From an uncultured Ruminococcus sp. (GTDB taxonomy: Bacteria > Bacillota > Clostridia > Lachnospirales > Lachnospiraceae): DNA of 64,000 bases. The stretch covers positions 101,965 through 165,964 of the forward strand of contig CAKRLG010000004.1 in the NCBI GenBank assembly GCA_934359255.1. Reading direction: 5' to 3'. The notes under the pieces are model-generated. The model was given only the letters and a program-made list of their open reading frames with translations, was not told the DNA's origin and searched no databases. Of this stretch, positions 25,928-35,327 are shown one piece after another; position 1 is the stretch's first letter, and every line of letters starts with the position of its first letter. A program made the position numbers and the translations under genes.

Positions 25928-26619
25928 GTGGAATATTATATGGACTTGGAGTGGGACCGGGAGATCCGGAACTGCTGACACTGAAAGCACTTCGTCTGAT
26001 TCGCGAGAATCCTGTGATCGCAGTACCGGGCAACGATATAAAAGCCAGTGTCGCTTATCAGATCGTAAAAGGAGCGTACCCAAAACTGGATGAAAAAGAA
26101 CTGATTCCGGTGGCCATGCCGATGACAAAAGACAGGGCAGTACTGGAAGACAATCATAATAAGGCAGCAGATATGGTGGAATCTTATCTGAAACAGGGAG
26201 AAAATGTGGTGTTTCTGACACTGGGAGATCCTACTATATATTCCACTTATCTGTATGTACATAAACGAATCCTGGAACGCGGTTATCAGGCGGAAATCGT
26301 GAGCGGGATCACTTCTTTCTGTGCAGTGGCGGCTCGTCTCAATATGGGACTGGCAGAGATGGCAGAACCGCTCCATGTGATTCCGGCGACCTATAAAGCG
26401 GAAGAAATGGATGATCTTTTAAAACTGCCGGGAACCAAAGTGCTGATGAAAAGCGGTAAACGCCTGAAAAAAGTCAGAGACAGCATTATAAGAAGCGGAC
26501 AGAATGCCGTAATGATCGAAAACTGCGGTATGCCGGAGGAAAAAATCTATGCATCGGCAGAAGAGATACCTGAAGAAGCAGGATATTATACCCTTCTGAT
26601 CGTAAAAGATAAAAAGTAA
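25924..26619 (+). CDS. cbiL: Cobalt-factor II C20-methyltransferase CbiL
   Basis: CbiL adds the C20 methyl group with SAM. This is a tetrapyrrole methylase of 231 residues: 'LYGLGVGPGDPELLTLKALRLI' at the start, 'TLGDPTIYSTYLYVHKRI' and 'VSGITSFCAVAARLNMGLAE', which is the CbiL/CobI pattern. It overlaps cbiD by four bases (ATGA), so it is translationally coupled. An inverted GGTG...CACC sequence lies in the short gap to cbiF. Confidence 0.95.
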   Translation: MSGILYGLGVGPGDPELLTLKALRLIRENPVIAVPGNDIKASVAYQIVKGAYPKLDEKELIPVAMPMTKDRAVLEDNHNKAADMVESYLKQGENVVFLTLGDPTIYSTYLYVHKRILERGYQAEIVSGITSFCAVAARLNMGLAEMAEPLHVIPATYKAEEMDDLLKLPGTKVLMKSGKRLKKVRDSIIRSGQNAVMIENCGMPEEKIYASAEEIPEEAGYYTLLIVKDKK

Positions 26620-26668
26620 GAAAAAAGTAAGAAGTAAGGGTGCCTGACACCAAGAGAGGAGAAAACAT

Positions 26669-27427
26669 ATGGTACATTTCGTAGGGGCAGGTTCCGGTGC
26701 ACCGGATCTGATCACACTGAGAGGAAAAAGATTTCTGGAAGAAGCAGACGTGGTGATCTATGCAGGCTCACTGGTCAATCCGCAGCTTCTTGAATACACA
26801 AAAGAAAACTGTGAGATCTACAACAGTGCGAAGATGACACTGGAAGAAGTTCTGGATGTGATCTTTGCGGCGGAAGAAAAGGGACTGACAACGGTACGTC
26901 TCCATACCGGAGATCCTTCTTTGTATGGTGCGATCCGGGAGCAGATGGATGTTCTGGAAGAAAAAAATATTGCATTTGATTATTGCCCCGGGGTCAGCAG
27001 CTTCTGTGGTGCGGCATCCGCGCTGAACCTGGAATACACACTGCCGGATGTATCACAGAGTGTGATCATAACCCGAATGGAAGGAAGAACTCCGGTACCG
27101 GAAAAAGAGAGCATCCAGTCCTTTGCGGCCCATCAGGCAACGATGGTTGTATTTTTAAGTACCGGTATGCTGGAAGAACTGAGCAGAAGACTGATCGAGG
27201 GTGGCTATACCGCAGATACTCCGGCAGCAATTGTATACAAAGCGACCTGGGAAGATCAGAAAACATTTGTTTGTACAGTGGGAACGCTGGCGCAGACAGC
27301 AAAAGAAAACAATATTACAAAGACTGCACTGATGATCATCGGTGATGTGGTGGCTCACAGCCACTATGACCGGTCAGAACTGTATAATCCGGCATTTACC
27401 ACAGAGTTTCGGGAAGCAACAAAATAA
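26669..27427 (+). CDS. cbiF: Cobalt-precorrin-4 C11-methyltransferase CbiF
   Basis: CbiF methylates C11 with SAM. The 252-residue product shows 'VHFVGAGSGAPDLITLRGKR', 'VVIYAGSLVNPQLL', 'LHTGDPSLYGAIREQMDVL' and 'PGVSSFCGAASALNLEYTLP', typical of CbiF/CobM. GAGAGGAG ribosome site. One base separates its stop codon from the cbiG start. Confidence 0.96.
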   Translation: MVHFVGAGSGAPDLITLRGKRFLEEADVVIYAGSLVNPQLLEYTKENCEIYNSAKMTLEEVLDVIFAAEEKGLTTVRLHTGDPSLYGAIREQMDVLEEKNIAFDYCPGVSSFCGAASALNLEYTLPDVSQSVIITRMEGRTPVPEKESIQSFAAHQATMVVFLSTGMLEELSRRLIEGGYTADTPAAIVYKATWEDQKTFVCTVGTLAQTAKENNITKTALMIIGDVVAHSHYDRSELYNPAFTTEFREATK

Positions 27428-27428
27428 G

Positions 27429-28532
27429 ATGAAAAAGACAGGAATCATCGCATTCACAGAACACGGCTGTGTCCTTGGAGAAAAACTTCTGAAAGATCTG
27501 CAAAAGCAGAATCTGGAAGTGTATGGCTTTGTGAAAAGTAAATATGTGGAGCTTTCTGAAAAACACCCTTTTCAGAAGGTGGAAGGAACCCTGAGAGAAT
27601 GGGCAGAAGAATGGATCCCCAGACTGGACGGAATCATCTTTTTCAGCGCCACAGGGATCGCCGTGAGAACCATGGCTCCTTTCGTGGCAAGTAAGAAAAC
27701 AGATCCGGCGGTTGTGGTGATCGACGAACAGGGAAACTATGCAATCTCGCTTCTCTCCGGTCATCTCGGCGGAGCAAATGAACTGACGGAATTTGCTGCA
27801 GAAAGCATCGGAGCGCAACCCGTGATCACCACAGGGACAGACGTAAACCACACTTTTGCGGTGGATGTCTTCGCCCGGAAAAACAAGCTGGTGATTTCTG
27901 ATATGGAGCTGGCAAAAGAGATGGCGGCGTTGCTGATCCGGGGAAAAGCCATTGCCTGGGGAGCCGGAGAAGGATTCGTCTTTCCGAAAGAGCAGACAGT
28001 TCCGGAACAGTTGAAATTCCGGAAGACAAAAAGCCCGGATGGGAAACAGGGAACTTTATGGTTTGCAATCCCCCAAAGTGACAGAGAACAGGAAGAAGCC
28101 CCGGGAACAAAGAAGATCCGGATGCTTCATCTCTATCCGAAAAATGTTTATCTTGGAGTGGGCTGCAGGAAAAATACACCGGAAGAAAAGATCGAAACGC
28201 AGATTCAGAAGTATCTGTCAGAAAATGGAATAGCTGCAGAACAGCTTGTGCTGGCAGCCAGCATCGATCTGAAAAAAGATGAGCCGGGACTGCTGGCATT
28301 CTGTGAAAAATATCACCTTCCTTTTGTGACTTACCGTGGAGAAGAACTTCAAAAAGCAAAAGGAACCTTTACGCCATCTGCATTTGTCAGCAAGATCACA
28401 GGTGTGGACAATGTATGTGAACGAAGTGCCAGCCTTGCCGGCGATGGCGGAACATTTATCATGAGAAAACAGGCCGCAGAGGGAGTGACCGCTGCGTGTA
28501 CAATAAAGAAATGGAGTGTGAGCTTTGAATAA
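27429..28532 (+). CDS. cbiG: Cobalt-precorrin-5A hydrolase CbiG
   Basis: CbiG opens the lactone of cobalt-precorrin-5A and releases acetaldehyde. The 367-residue product has an N-terminal part ('GIIAFTEHG', 'GIIFFSATGIAVRTMAPFV', 'DEQGNYAISLLSGHLGGANELT') and the CobE-like C-terminal domain ('VYLGVGCRKNTPEEKIE', 'LVLAASIDLKKDEPGLLAF'). The start is ATG 27429; an upstream extension in frame to 27342 would overlap cbiF and lacks family similarity. Its end overlaps cbiH by 8 bases. Confidence 0.95.
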   Translation: MKKTGIIAFTEHGCVLGEKLLKDLQKQNLEVYGFVKSKYVELSEKHPFQKVEGTLREWAEEWIPRLDGIIFFSATGIAVRTMAPFVASKKTDPAVVVIDEQGNYAISLLSGHLGGANELTEFAAESIGAQPVITTGTDVNHTFAVDVFARKNKLVISDMELAKEMAALLIRGKAIAWGAGEGFVFPKEQTVPEQLKFRKTKSPDGKQGTLWFAIPQSDREQEEAPGTKKIRMLHLYPKNVYLGVGCRKNTPEEKIETQIQKYLSENGIAAEQLVLAASIDLKKDEPGLLAFCEKYHLPFVTYRGEELQKAKGTFTPSAFVSKITGVDNVCERSASLAGDGGTFIMRKQAAEGVTAACTIKKWSVSFE

Positions 28533-29256
28533 ATTATATGTAATCGGTATCGGACCGGGAGAATACGAACAGATGACACTGAAGGCAATTCATGCAATGG
28601 AAAAAAGTGAAGTAATTATCGGCTATACGGTATATGTGGATCTGGTAAAAGAACATTTTCCGGGAAAAGAATTCCTGACTACTCCCATGAAAAAAGAGGT
28701 GGATCGTTGTGTGATGGCTTTTGAAGAAGCCAAAAAGGGAAAAATAGTCTCTATGATCTGCAGCGGAGATGCCGGTGTGTACGGTATGTCCGGACTGATG
28801 TATGAGGTCGGTGTCAACTATCCGGAGGTAGAACTGGAGATTATTCCCGGTGTAACAGCAGCGACCGGCGGTGCGGCAGTACTGGGTGCTCCCCTGATCC
28901 ATGATTTCTGTCTGATCAGTCTGAGTGATCTGCTGACCCCCTGGGAGAAGATTGAGGCACGTCTGCTGGCAGCGGCAGAGGCGGATTTTGTTGTGTGTCT
29001 GTATAACCCGTCCAGCAGGAAGCGAAGCGATTATCTGCAGAAAGCCTGCGATCTGATGATGCGGTACAAGAGCCCGGAGACCGTATGCGGTATCGTAAGC
29101 TACATCGGAAGAGACGGGGAACATTATGAAGTGATGGATCTGAAAACCCTCCGGGATACGAAGGTAGACATGTTTACGACCGTATGGGTGGGCAATTCAC
29201 AGACCAAAGAGATTAACGGTAAGATGGTAACACCGAGGGGATATCGAAATGTATAA
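28525..29256 (+). CDS. cbiH: Cobalt-factor III C17-methyltransferase CbiH
   Basis: CbiH contracts the ring and methylates C17 with SAM. The 243-residue product reads 'NKLYVIGIGPGEYEQMTLKA', 'VIIGYTVYVDLV', 'MICSGDAGVYGMSGLMYEV', 'IPGVTAATGGAAVLGAPLIHDF' and 'VCLYNPSSRKRSDYLQKAC', the CbiH/CobJ pattern. The start is a TTG at 28525 behind GGAG at 28513, overlapping the end of cbiG; no ATG fits near the conserved N-terminus. Its 3' end overlaps the next gene by eight bases. Confidence 0.94.
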   Translation: MNKLYVIGIGPGEYEQMTLKAIHAMEKSEVIIGYTVYVDLVKEHFPGKEFLTTPMKKEVDRCVMAFEEAKKGKIVSMICSGDAGVYGMSGLMYEVGVNYPEVELEIIPGVTAATGGAAVLGAPLIHDFCLISLSDLLTPWEKIEARLLAAAEADFVVCLYNPSSRKRSDYLQKACDLMMRYKSPETVCGIVSYIGRDGEHYEVMDLKTLRDTKVDMFTTVWVGNSQTKEINGKMVTPRGYRNV

Positions 29257-31417
29257 AGTTCTGTTGTTCGGCGGTACGGTAGAAGGACGCACCGTGGCCG
29301 AATATTTGAATGAAAATAAAATACCTTCCATGGTATGTGTTGCTACGGAATACGGAGAAAGTCTGTTGCCACAGGGTGAATATCTGGAATTGTCCCACGA
29401 ACGTCTGGATGAAAAGCAGATGGAAGAGAGGATGTTACAGATGGAGAACGGACTGGTCATCGACGCGACTCATCCGTATGCCCAGGTAGTGACGGAAAAT
29501 ATTGAGACCGCCTGTGAACGTACCGGAACTGCCTATCTGCGGGTGGTGCGTCAGGAAAGCCGGCGCCTTGAGGAAGAAGAAACGATCACATATGTAAAAA
29601 GCATCCGGGAAGCGGTGGAATATCTGGAAAAAACCAGCGGAAATATTCTGGTTACCACCGGGAGCAAAGAACTGTCTTCCTATACGGCACTGACCGATTA
29701 TCAGGAAAGAATCTATGCCAGAGTGCTTTCTCTGGTGGAAGTTGTCTCTTCCTGCGCAAAACTTGGCATCGAAGGGAAACATCTGCTGTGCATGCAGGGA
29801 CCTTTTTCCCGGGAAATGAATATTGCACTGATCCATCAGTTTGATATCGCATGGATGGTAAGTAAAGAATCGGGAAGGGCTGGAGGATTCCTGGAAAAAT
29901 ATCAGGCGGCAAAAGAAACCGGCTGCCGGATGATTGTAATCGGACGACCGAAGGAAGAACAGGGTGTGGAACTGGAAAAATGTATCGCATATCTGAACCG
30001 CCGGTTCCTCTTGAAAGAAAATGTTGGAAATGATGCAAAAATCGAAATTGTCAATACTGATACAGACAATATAGAAAATATAGAAAATACAGAGAATCCT
30101 GGCGGCGGGCAGGACTCTGTCATGCAGGAAGCAGCAACACAAAATACAGAAGCGGTAACCGAAGGAGAAGAAACTGTGGATATCCTTTCGGGACAAAAAG
30201 TGTCTCTTGTGGGAATCGGTATGGGAACTGCAGACACTCTGACACAGGAAGGAAAACAGGCACTGGAGTGTGCGGATCTTCTGATCGGAGCAGCACGGAT
30301 GGTGGAACATATCCGGAAACCGGGTCAGGAAGTCTGGACCGGATACAAACCGGAAGAAATCTGTGCCTATATTGCGGCTCATCCGGAGCACAAAAACGTG
30401 GCGATTGCTCTCTCAGGAGATGTGGGATTCTACAGCGGAGCCAAAAAACTACTGGAGACATTGCATCGGGAACTGCCCATGGTACAGAAAAAAGTGTACT
30501 GTGGCATATCTTCCATGATTTATTTCTGCGCAAAGCTGGAAACACCGTGGGAAGATGTCCATCCGGTCAGCCTTCATGGAAGAGAGTGCAATCTGCCGGG
30601 GCTTCTGCGTATATACGGGAAGATTTTTGCAATCGTGGGAACGACAGACGGCATCGCAAAATTGTGTCAGAAGCTGCAAAGCTACGGCATGGGTGATGTA
30701 CGGGTAGAAGTGGGCGAACGGCTTTCCTACCCGGAAGAAAAGATCACCCGGGGATATGCCTGGCAGCTGACAGAACTTGAGACGGACAGTCTCAGTGTGG
30801 TGTTATTTACCAGAGAGGGAAAAGAACCCATCGTGACACATGGGATCCCGGATGAAGCATTTATCCGGGGAAAAGTGCCGATGACGAAAGAGGAAGTGCG
30901 AAGCATTTCCCTGTCAAAATTACAGCTGACACGGCATTCGATTGTTTACGATGTAGGAGCCGGAACCGGTTCTGTATCTGTGGAAATGGCTATGCAGGCG
31001 GTAGAAGGTCAGGTATATGCCATCGAGAAAAAACCGGAGGCTGTGGAACTGTTATATAAAAACAAAGAAAAGTTTGCAGCAGATAATCTTGAGATTGAGG
31101 AAGGACTGGCACCGGAAGCCTGTGTGGGTCTGCCGGTACCGACTCATGCTTTTATCGGAGGCTCCTCCGGTAACATGAAAGATATCCTGGAGCTGCTTCT
31201 TTCGAAGAATCCCGGGATCCGTGTGGTGATCAACTGCATCGCTCTCGAATCCGTAGGAGAGGCCATGAACTGTCTGAATGCTTTGCCATTTGAACAGGTG
31301 GATATCGCACAGGTGCAGGTCGCAAAAGGCAAAAAAGCGGGATCGTATCATCTGATGATGGGACAGAATCCGGTCTATGTGATTTCCTGCCGGGGAAAGG
31401 AAGAAACAAATGAATAA
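29249..31417 (+). CDS. cbiJET: Triple fusion: precorrin-6A reductase (CbiJ) + precorrin-6B methyltransferase (CbiE-CbiT)
   Basis: This is a 722-residue fusion. Residues 1-255 are CbiJ/CobK ('MYKVLLFGGTVEGRTVAEYL', 'DATHPYAQVVTENI', 'GSKELSSYT', 'MQGPFSREMN'). Residues about 257-312 are an acidic, low-complexity linker rich in Asn, Glu, Thr. Residues about 316-525 are CbiE ('SLVGIGMGTADTLTQEGKQAL', 'ALSGDVGFYSGAKKL'). Residues about 530-722 are CbiT ('PMTKEEVRSISLSKLQL', 'VYDVGAGTGSVSVEMAM', 'FIGGSSGNMKDIL'). It reduces precorrin-6A, methylates C5 and C15, and decarboxylates. E-T fusion is well known (CobL); adding CbiJ is less usual. Overlaps cbiH and cbiA by eight bases each. Confidence 0.93.
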   Translation: MYKVLLFGGTVEGRTVAEYLNENKIPSMVCVATEYGESLLPQGEYLELSHERLDEKQMEERMLQMENGLVIDATHPYAQVVTENIETACERTGTAYLRVVRQESRRLEEEETITYVKSIREAVEYLEKTSGNILVTTGSKELSSYTALTDYQERIYARVLSLVEVVSSCAKLGIEGKHLLCMQGPFSREMNIALIHQFDIAWMVSKESGRAGGFLEKYQAAKETGCRMIVIGRPKEEQGVELEKCIAYLNRRFLLKENVGNDAKIEIVNTDTDNIENIENTENPGGGQDSVMQEAATQNTEAVTEGEETVDILSGQKVSLVGIGMGTADTLTQEGKQALECADLLIGAARMVEHIRKPGQEVWTGYKPEEICAYIAAHPEHKNVAIALSGDVGFYSGAKKLLETLHRELPMVQKKVYCGISSMIYFCAKLETPWEDVHPVSLHGRECNLPGLLRIYGKIFAIVGTTDGIAKLCQKLQSYGMGDVRVEVGERLSYPEEKITRGYAWQLTELETDSLSVVLFTREGKEPIVTHGIPDEAFIRGKVPMTKEEVRSISLSKLQLTRHSIVYDVGAGTGSVSVEMAMQAVEGQVYAIEKKPEAVELLYKNKEKFAADNLEIEEGLAPEACVGLPVPTHAFIGGSSGNMKDILELLLSKNPGIRVVINCIALESVGEAMNCLNALPFEQVDIAQVQVAKGKKAGSYHLMMGQNPVYVISCRGKEETNE

Positions 31418-32777
31418 CAAATGCAAAGTGCCGCGAATCCTTCTCGGGGCAGCTGCAAGCGGAAGCGGAAAGACACTGCTCACCTGCGGACTGCTGCAGG
31501 CATTAAAAAACCGAAACCTGCAGGTTGCTTCTTTCAAGTGTGGACCGGATTATATTGATCCGATGTTTCACAGCCGTGTGATCGGAACAAAAAGCAGGAA
31601 TCTGGACAGCTTTTTTGCAAAGGAAGATACCCTGCGGTATCTTCTGGAGAAAAATGCAAGAGACTGTGAGATTTCTGTGATTGAAGGTGTGATGGGTTAC
31701 TATGACGGACTTGCAGGAATCTCTCCGAAAGCCAGTGCCTATGATGTGGCGAGAATCACAAAAACCCCCGCGGTGCTGATCGTAAATGCAAAGGGAATGA
31801 GTCTGTCTGCAGCAGCTTTTGTCAAGGGCTTTGTGGAATACAGAGAAGACAGTCAGATCCGTGGTGTGATTCTGAATCAGGTATCACCAATGATGTATCC
31901 ACGGTTAAAGCAGATCATCGAAGAAACCCTGCCGGTGAAGGTGTACGGATATGTTCCGGTGGTGAAGGACTGCGTGCTGGAAAGCCGTCATCTGGGTCTG
32001 GTGATGCCGGAAGAAATCGCAGATCTGCATGATAAACTGATGAAACTGGCAGAGATCCTGGAAAGATCCGTGGATATTGACGGACTTCTGAAACTTGCAG
32101 AAGATGCAGAGAAACTTCCAGTTCAGAAACCACTGACCGGCTATCATACAAAAAGAAACGTAAGAATCGCTCTGGCGAAAGATGAGGCGTTCTGCTTTTT
32201 CTATCAGGATAACCTGGAACTTCTGGAAGAAATGGGTGCGCAGCTGATTCCCTTTTCTCCCATTCATGATGAAAAACTCCCGGAAAATATAGACGGAATG
32301 CTTTTTCATGGCGGCTATCCGGAACTGTATGCAAAAGCACTGAGTGAGAATAAAAAAATGCTTGCATCTGTCCGTGAAGCGGTACAGGCAGGCATTCCCT
32401 ATATGGCGGAGTGTGGTGGCTTTATGTATCTCCATCAGGAGATGGAAGATATGGAAGGACACAGCTGGCCAATGGCAGGTGTTATTCCCGGCAAATCCTG
32501 GCGTACGCCCCGGCTTACCAGATTTGGTTATATTACCCTGGAAGACGGAACCTGTTTCGGGAAGAATGTGGGAGAAATCCGGGCCCATGAATTTCATTAT
32601 TTCGATTCGGATAACTGCGGAGAAAGCTATACGGCCAGGAAACCCCTGAGCAGTCGATCATGGAACTGTATGCACAGTGACAAACAGGGAATGAGCGGAT
32701 TTCCGCATATGTATTATTACAGCAATCTGCAGGTGCCGGAACAGTTCTTACGCACCTGTGAGGAAAGGAAGGCATAA
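31410..32777 (+). CDS. cbiA: Cobyrinate a,c-diamide synthase CbiA
   Basis: CbiA amidates the a and c carboxylates of cobyrinate with glutamine and ATP. The 455-residue product has the N-terminal dethiobiotin-synthetase-like ATPase ('ILLGAAASGSGKTLLTCGLL', 'SFKCGPDYIDPMFH', 'VIEGVMGYYDGLAG') and a C-terminal class I glutamine amidotransferase ('GMLFHGGYPELYA', nucleophile Cys in 'PYMAECGGFMYL', and the His region 'EIRAHEFHYFDSD'). Typical length. Two bases separate it from cobT. Confidence 0.96.
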   Translation: MNNKCKVPRILLGAAASGSGKTLLTCGLLQALKNRNLQVASFKCGPDYIDPMFHSRVIGTKSRNLDSFFAKEDTLRYLLEKNARDCEISVIEGVMGYYDGLAGISPKASAYDVARITKTPAVLIVNAKGMSLSAAAFVKGFVEYREDSQIRGVILNQVSPMMYPRLKQIIEETLPVKVYGYVPVVKDCVLESRHLGLVMPEEIADLHDKLMKLAEILERSVDIDGLLKLAEDAEKLPVQKPLTGYHTKRNVRIALAKDEAFCFFYQDNLELLEEMGAQLIPFSPIHDEKLPENIDGMLFHGGYPELYAKALSENKKMLASVREAVQAGIPYMAECGGFMYLHQEMEDMEGHSWPMAGVIPGKSWRTPRLTRFGYITLEDGTCFGKNVGEIRAHEFHYFDSDNCGESYTARKPLSSRSWNCMHSDKQGMSGFPHMYYYSNLQVPEQFLRTCEERKA

Positions 32778-32779
32778 CT

Positions 32780-33829
32780 ATGACATTAGAGGAAACACTG
32801 GAGAAGATACATCCGGCAGATGAGACAGCCATGGAAGCGTCCCTGGCACACTGGAACAATATTGCCATGCCGCTGCACAGTCTGGGACGGCTGCAGGATA
32901 CGGTCGTTCGTATCGCCGGTATGACGGGGAATGCCCGGGTGGACCTGAAGAAAAAAGCTCTGGTGGTCATGTGCGCCGATAACGGTGTGGTGGAAGAAGG
33001 TGTGACACAGAGCGGGCAGGAAGTGACAAAAATCGTAGCCGAAAATTTTCTGAAAGAAAAGGCTACGGCAAGTATTCTGTGCAAGAAAGCAGGCGCAGAT
33101 ATCTTCCCGGTAGACATCGGGATTGCGACGGACAGCACCATTCTTCAGCATAAAGTGATGTACGGAACAAAAAATATGGCGAAAGAGCCTGCCATGACAA
33201 GAGAACAGGCTGTTCAGGCACTGGAAGTCGGCATTCATATGGTGGAAGAACTCAAAGAAAAAGGGTATGGAATCATAGCAACCGGTGAGATGGGAATCGG
33301 TAACACAACGACCAGCAGTGCAGTGACCGCCGTTTTACTGGAACAGGATCCGGCAAAGGTAACCGGACGCGGAGCAGGGCTTTCCGGAGCAGGGCTGAAA
33401 AAGAAGATTTCTGTGATCAGAGATGCCATTGCCTTGCATAAACCGAAGAAAGAAGACCCGATCGATGTGCTCGCGAAAGTAGGCGGACTCGATATCGCCG
33501 GTATGGCGGGGGTTTTCTTAGGCGGAGCCGCCTGTCGGATTCCGGTAGTTGCCGATGGATTTATCTCCTGTGTGGCCGCGTTGTGTGCGATCCGGATCTG
33601 CCCTGCGGTAAAGGATTATGTAATCACCTCACATAAATCAAAGGAACCGGCGACGGTGATGATCCTAGATGCACTGGATATTCCGGTATTTTTAGACTGT
33701 GATATGTGTCTGGGTGAGGGAACCGGAGCGGTAACGATTTATCCGATCCTGGATATGGCACTGGCGGTGTACGGAGATATGTGTACGTTTTCCGATAATC
33801 AGATGGAAAATTATGTGCCATTGGTGTAA
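32780..33829 (+). CDS. cobT: Nicotinate-nucleotide:dimethylbenzimidazole phosphoribosyltransferase CobT
   Basis: CobT makes alpha-ribazole phosphate for the lower ligand. The 349-residue product has 'HWNNIAMPLHSLGRLQD', 'ALVVMCADNGVVEEGVTQS', 'TGEMGIGNTTTSSAVTAVLL' and 'RGAGLSGAGLKKK', and ends with 'CDMCLGEGTGAVTIYPILDMAL' carrying the catalytic Glu. Follows cbiA closely. Confidence 0.97.
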   Translation: MTLEETLEKIHPADETAMEASLAHWNNIAMPLHSLGRLQDTVVRIAGMTGNARVDLKKKALVVMCADNGVVEEGVTQSGQEVTKIVAENFLKEKATASILCKKAGADIFPVDIGIATDSTILQHKVMYGTKNMAKEPAMTREQAVQALEVGIHMVEELKEKGYGIIATGEMGIGNTTTSSAVTAVLLEQDPAKVTGRGAGLSGAGLKKKISVIRDAIALHKPKKEDPIDVLAKVGGLDIAGMAGVFLGGAACRIPVVADGFISCVAALCAIRICPAVKDYVITSHKSKEPATVMILDALDIPVFLDCDMCLGEGTGAVTIYPILDMALAVYGDMCTFSDNQMENYVPLV

Positions 33830-33854
33830 TAAGAGAAAGTGAAGGAAATCAGAG

Positions 33855-34406
33855 ATGTTTCATGTAGTAACAGGAGGAAGCGGCAGCGGAAAATCTGCTT
33901 TTGCAGAACAGTGTATCCTGGATTGTCAGGGAAATAACAGAATCTATATTGCGACGATGTACCCGTTTGATGAAGAAAGCCACCGGAGGATCGCGAGACA
34001 TCGCGCCATGCGGGCAGAGAAAAAGTTTACGACGATTGAGCGTTATACGGATCTGGAGCATCTTACGATACCGCAGGGGGCAGATGTACTGCTGGAGTGC
34101 ATGTCGAATCTGACGGCAAATGAGATCTATCAGGAAGGCGGAGCCGGGGACAATACTGTGAAGGCGATCCTGAATGGAATCCACCATCTGCTGGAGCAGG
34201 CAGAAAATCTGGTGGTAGTGACGAACGAGGTCTTTTCCGACGGCATCACCTACGATCCGGAGACAGAAAAGTATCTGGAAAAACTTGGTGCGATCAACTG
34301 TCAGATGGCGCAGATCGCAGATACAGTCACAGAGGTTGTCTACGGAATTCCGATTTTTCATAAAAAGACAGGCGAGGAGAGAAAAAATGAAGAAATTTTA
34401 TCATAG
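33855..34406 (+). CDS. cobU: Adenosylcobinamide kinase / guanylyltransferase CobU
   Basis: CobU phosphorylates adenosylcobinamide and transfers GMP to it. The 183-residue product has the P-loop 'VVTGGSGSGKSAFAEQC', 'YIATMYPFDEESHRRIARHRAMR' (the guanylated-His region) and 'VTNEVFSDGITYDPETEKYLE'. The C-terminal segment departs from the common 'GxGIVP' form. It is full length, unlike the second cobU-like gene at 35701. It overlaps cobS by 20 bases. Confidence 0.9.
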   Translation: MFHVVTGGSGSGKSAFAEQCILDCQGNNRIYIATMYPFDEESHRRIARHRAMRAEKKFTTIERYTDLEHLTIPQGADVLLECMSNLTANEIYQEGGAGDNTVKAILNGIHHLLEQAENLVVVTNEVFSDGITYDPETEKYLEKLGAINCQMAQIADTVTEVVYGIPIFHKKTGEERKNEEILS

Positions 34407-35151
34407 TTTTCTGATTGCATTTTCCATGTATTCGAAGATCCCGATGCCCCAGTGTGAATGGAATGAAGAAAATATGGCATATGCCATGTGCTTTTTCCCA
34501 TGGATCGGTGTCGCCATCGGCGGAGTAACCTGGCTGTGGGGGACGTTCGGGGAGCGACTGGGACTTTCGGCAGCTTTTTATACCGTGATCCTGACACTGA
34601 TTCCGTGGTTGATCACGGGTGGGATTCATCTGGACGGACTGCTGGATACGGCAGACGCGATGAGTTCCTGGCAGGAGAGGGAACGTCGGCTGGAGATCCT
34701 GAAGGATTCCAATTCCGGAGCATTTGCGGTGATTACCTGTGTGGTTTATTTCCTGTTCTACTACGGCGTATACAGCCAGATCAGTACGCGGGCGCTTGCA
34801 ATGATTCCGTTTACGTTTTGTCTGTCACGGACATTAAGCGGGCTGGCGATCGTGACATTTCCGAAGGCGAAAAAGACGGGATCGGTATCAGCGATGGCAC
34901 GCGGAGCGAAAGACCAGAGGGTGAAGGTTACGATGTGTGTGTATCTGGTGGTGTTACTGATCGGAATGCTACTGGTGGATTGGAAGGTTGGCCTTCTGGT
35001 GTATGGAATCGCGGGGCTGGTTTATGTGCTTTATTATCGGAATGCGATGAAATATTTCGGAGGAACGACCGGGGACCTGGCTGGGTGCTTTTTGTCGCTG
35101 TGTGAGGTGTTTACTGCTTGCGGAGCGGTGTTGGGAGCACTTTGGATGTAA
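34387..35151 (+). CDS. cobS: Adenosylcobinamide-GDP ribazoletransferase CobS
   Basis: CobS is the membrane cobalamin synthase that joins adenosylcobinamide-GDP and alpha-ribazole. The 254-residue product has about six or seven helices, 'FLIAFSMYSKIPMP', the active-site motif 'GGIHLDGLLDTADAMSSW' and 'LEILKDSNSGAFAV', and 'YYRNAMKYFGGTTGDLAGC'. The start is ATG 34387 inside the cobU 3' end; an upstream frame to 34285 has no family similarity. A 549-base non-coding stretch full of hairpins follows. Confidence 0.95.
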   Translation: MKKFYHSFLIAFSMYSKIPMPQCEWNEENMAYAMCFFPWIGVAIGGVTWLWGTFGERLGLSAAFYTVILTLIPWLITGGIHLDGLLDTADAMSSWQERERRLEILKDSNSGAFAVITCVVYFLFYYGVYSQISTRALAMIPFTFCLSRTLSGLAIVTFPKAKKTGSVSAMARGAKDQRVKVTMCVYLVVLLIGMLLVDWKVGLLVYGIAGLVYVLYYRNAMKYFGGTTGDLAGCFLSLCEVFTACGAVLGALWM

Positions 35152-35181
35152 AAAAGAAAAAATTGATAACTAGGCTGTGGA

Positions 35182-35300
35182 GGATTTTCCCGTCGTCCCC
35201 TCTGCCATACCGCGCGGGTCTGCGCTCGGCCTGAGCCTGTAGTCTCAGACACGTGCTCGACAAGCGCTGCGGTATGGCAGAGGGGACGACGGGAAAATCC
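35182..35300. repeat. Long hairpin A: 32-bp perfect arms around a conserved 55-nt core
   Basis: Bases 35182-35213 are the exact inverted complement of 35269-35300 (32 bp). Outside these arms, ATAACTA (35166-35172) again pairs with TAGTTAT (35306-35312). The 55-nt centre (35214-35268) contains CTGAG...CTCAG and matches, with two differences, the inverted centre of hairpin B. There is no T-run, so it is not an ordinary terminator, and there is no coding frame. Confidence 0.85.
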
Positions 35301-35327
35301 AGGCATAGTTATTGGGGGAGAACGGAG

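Noticed and set aside
26635..26655. Small inverted GGTG...CACC sequence before cbiF as a terminator
   Set aside because: The stem is only four pairs and no T-run follows.
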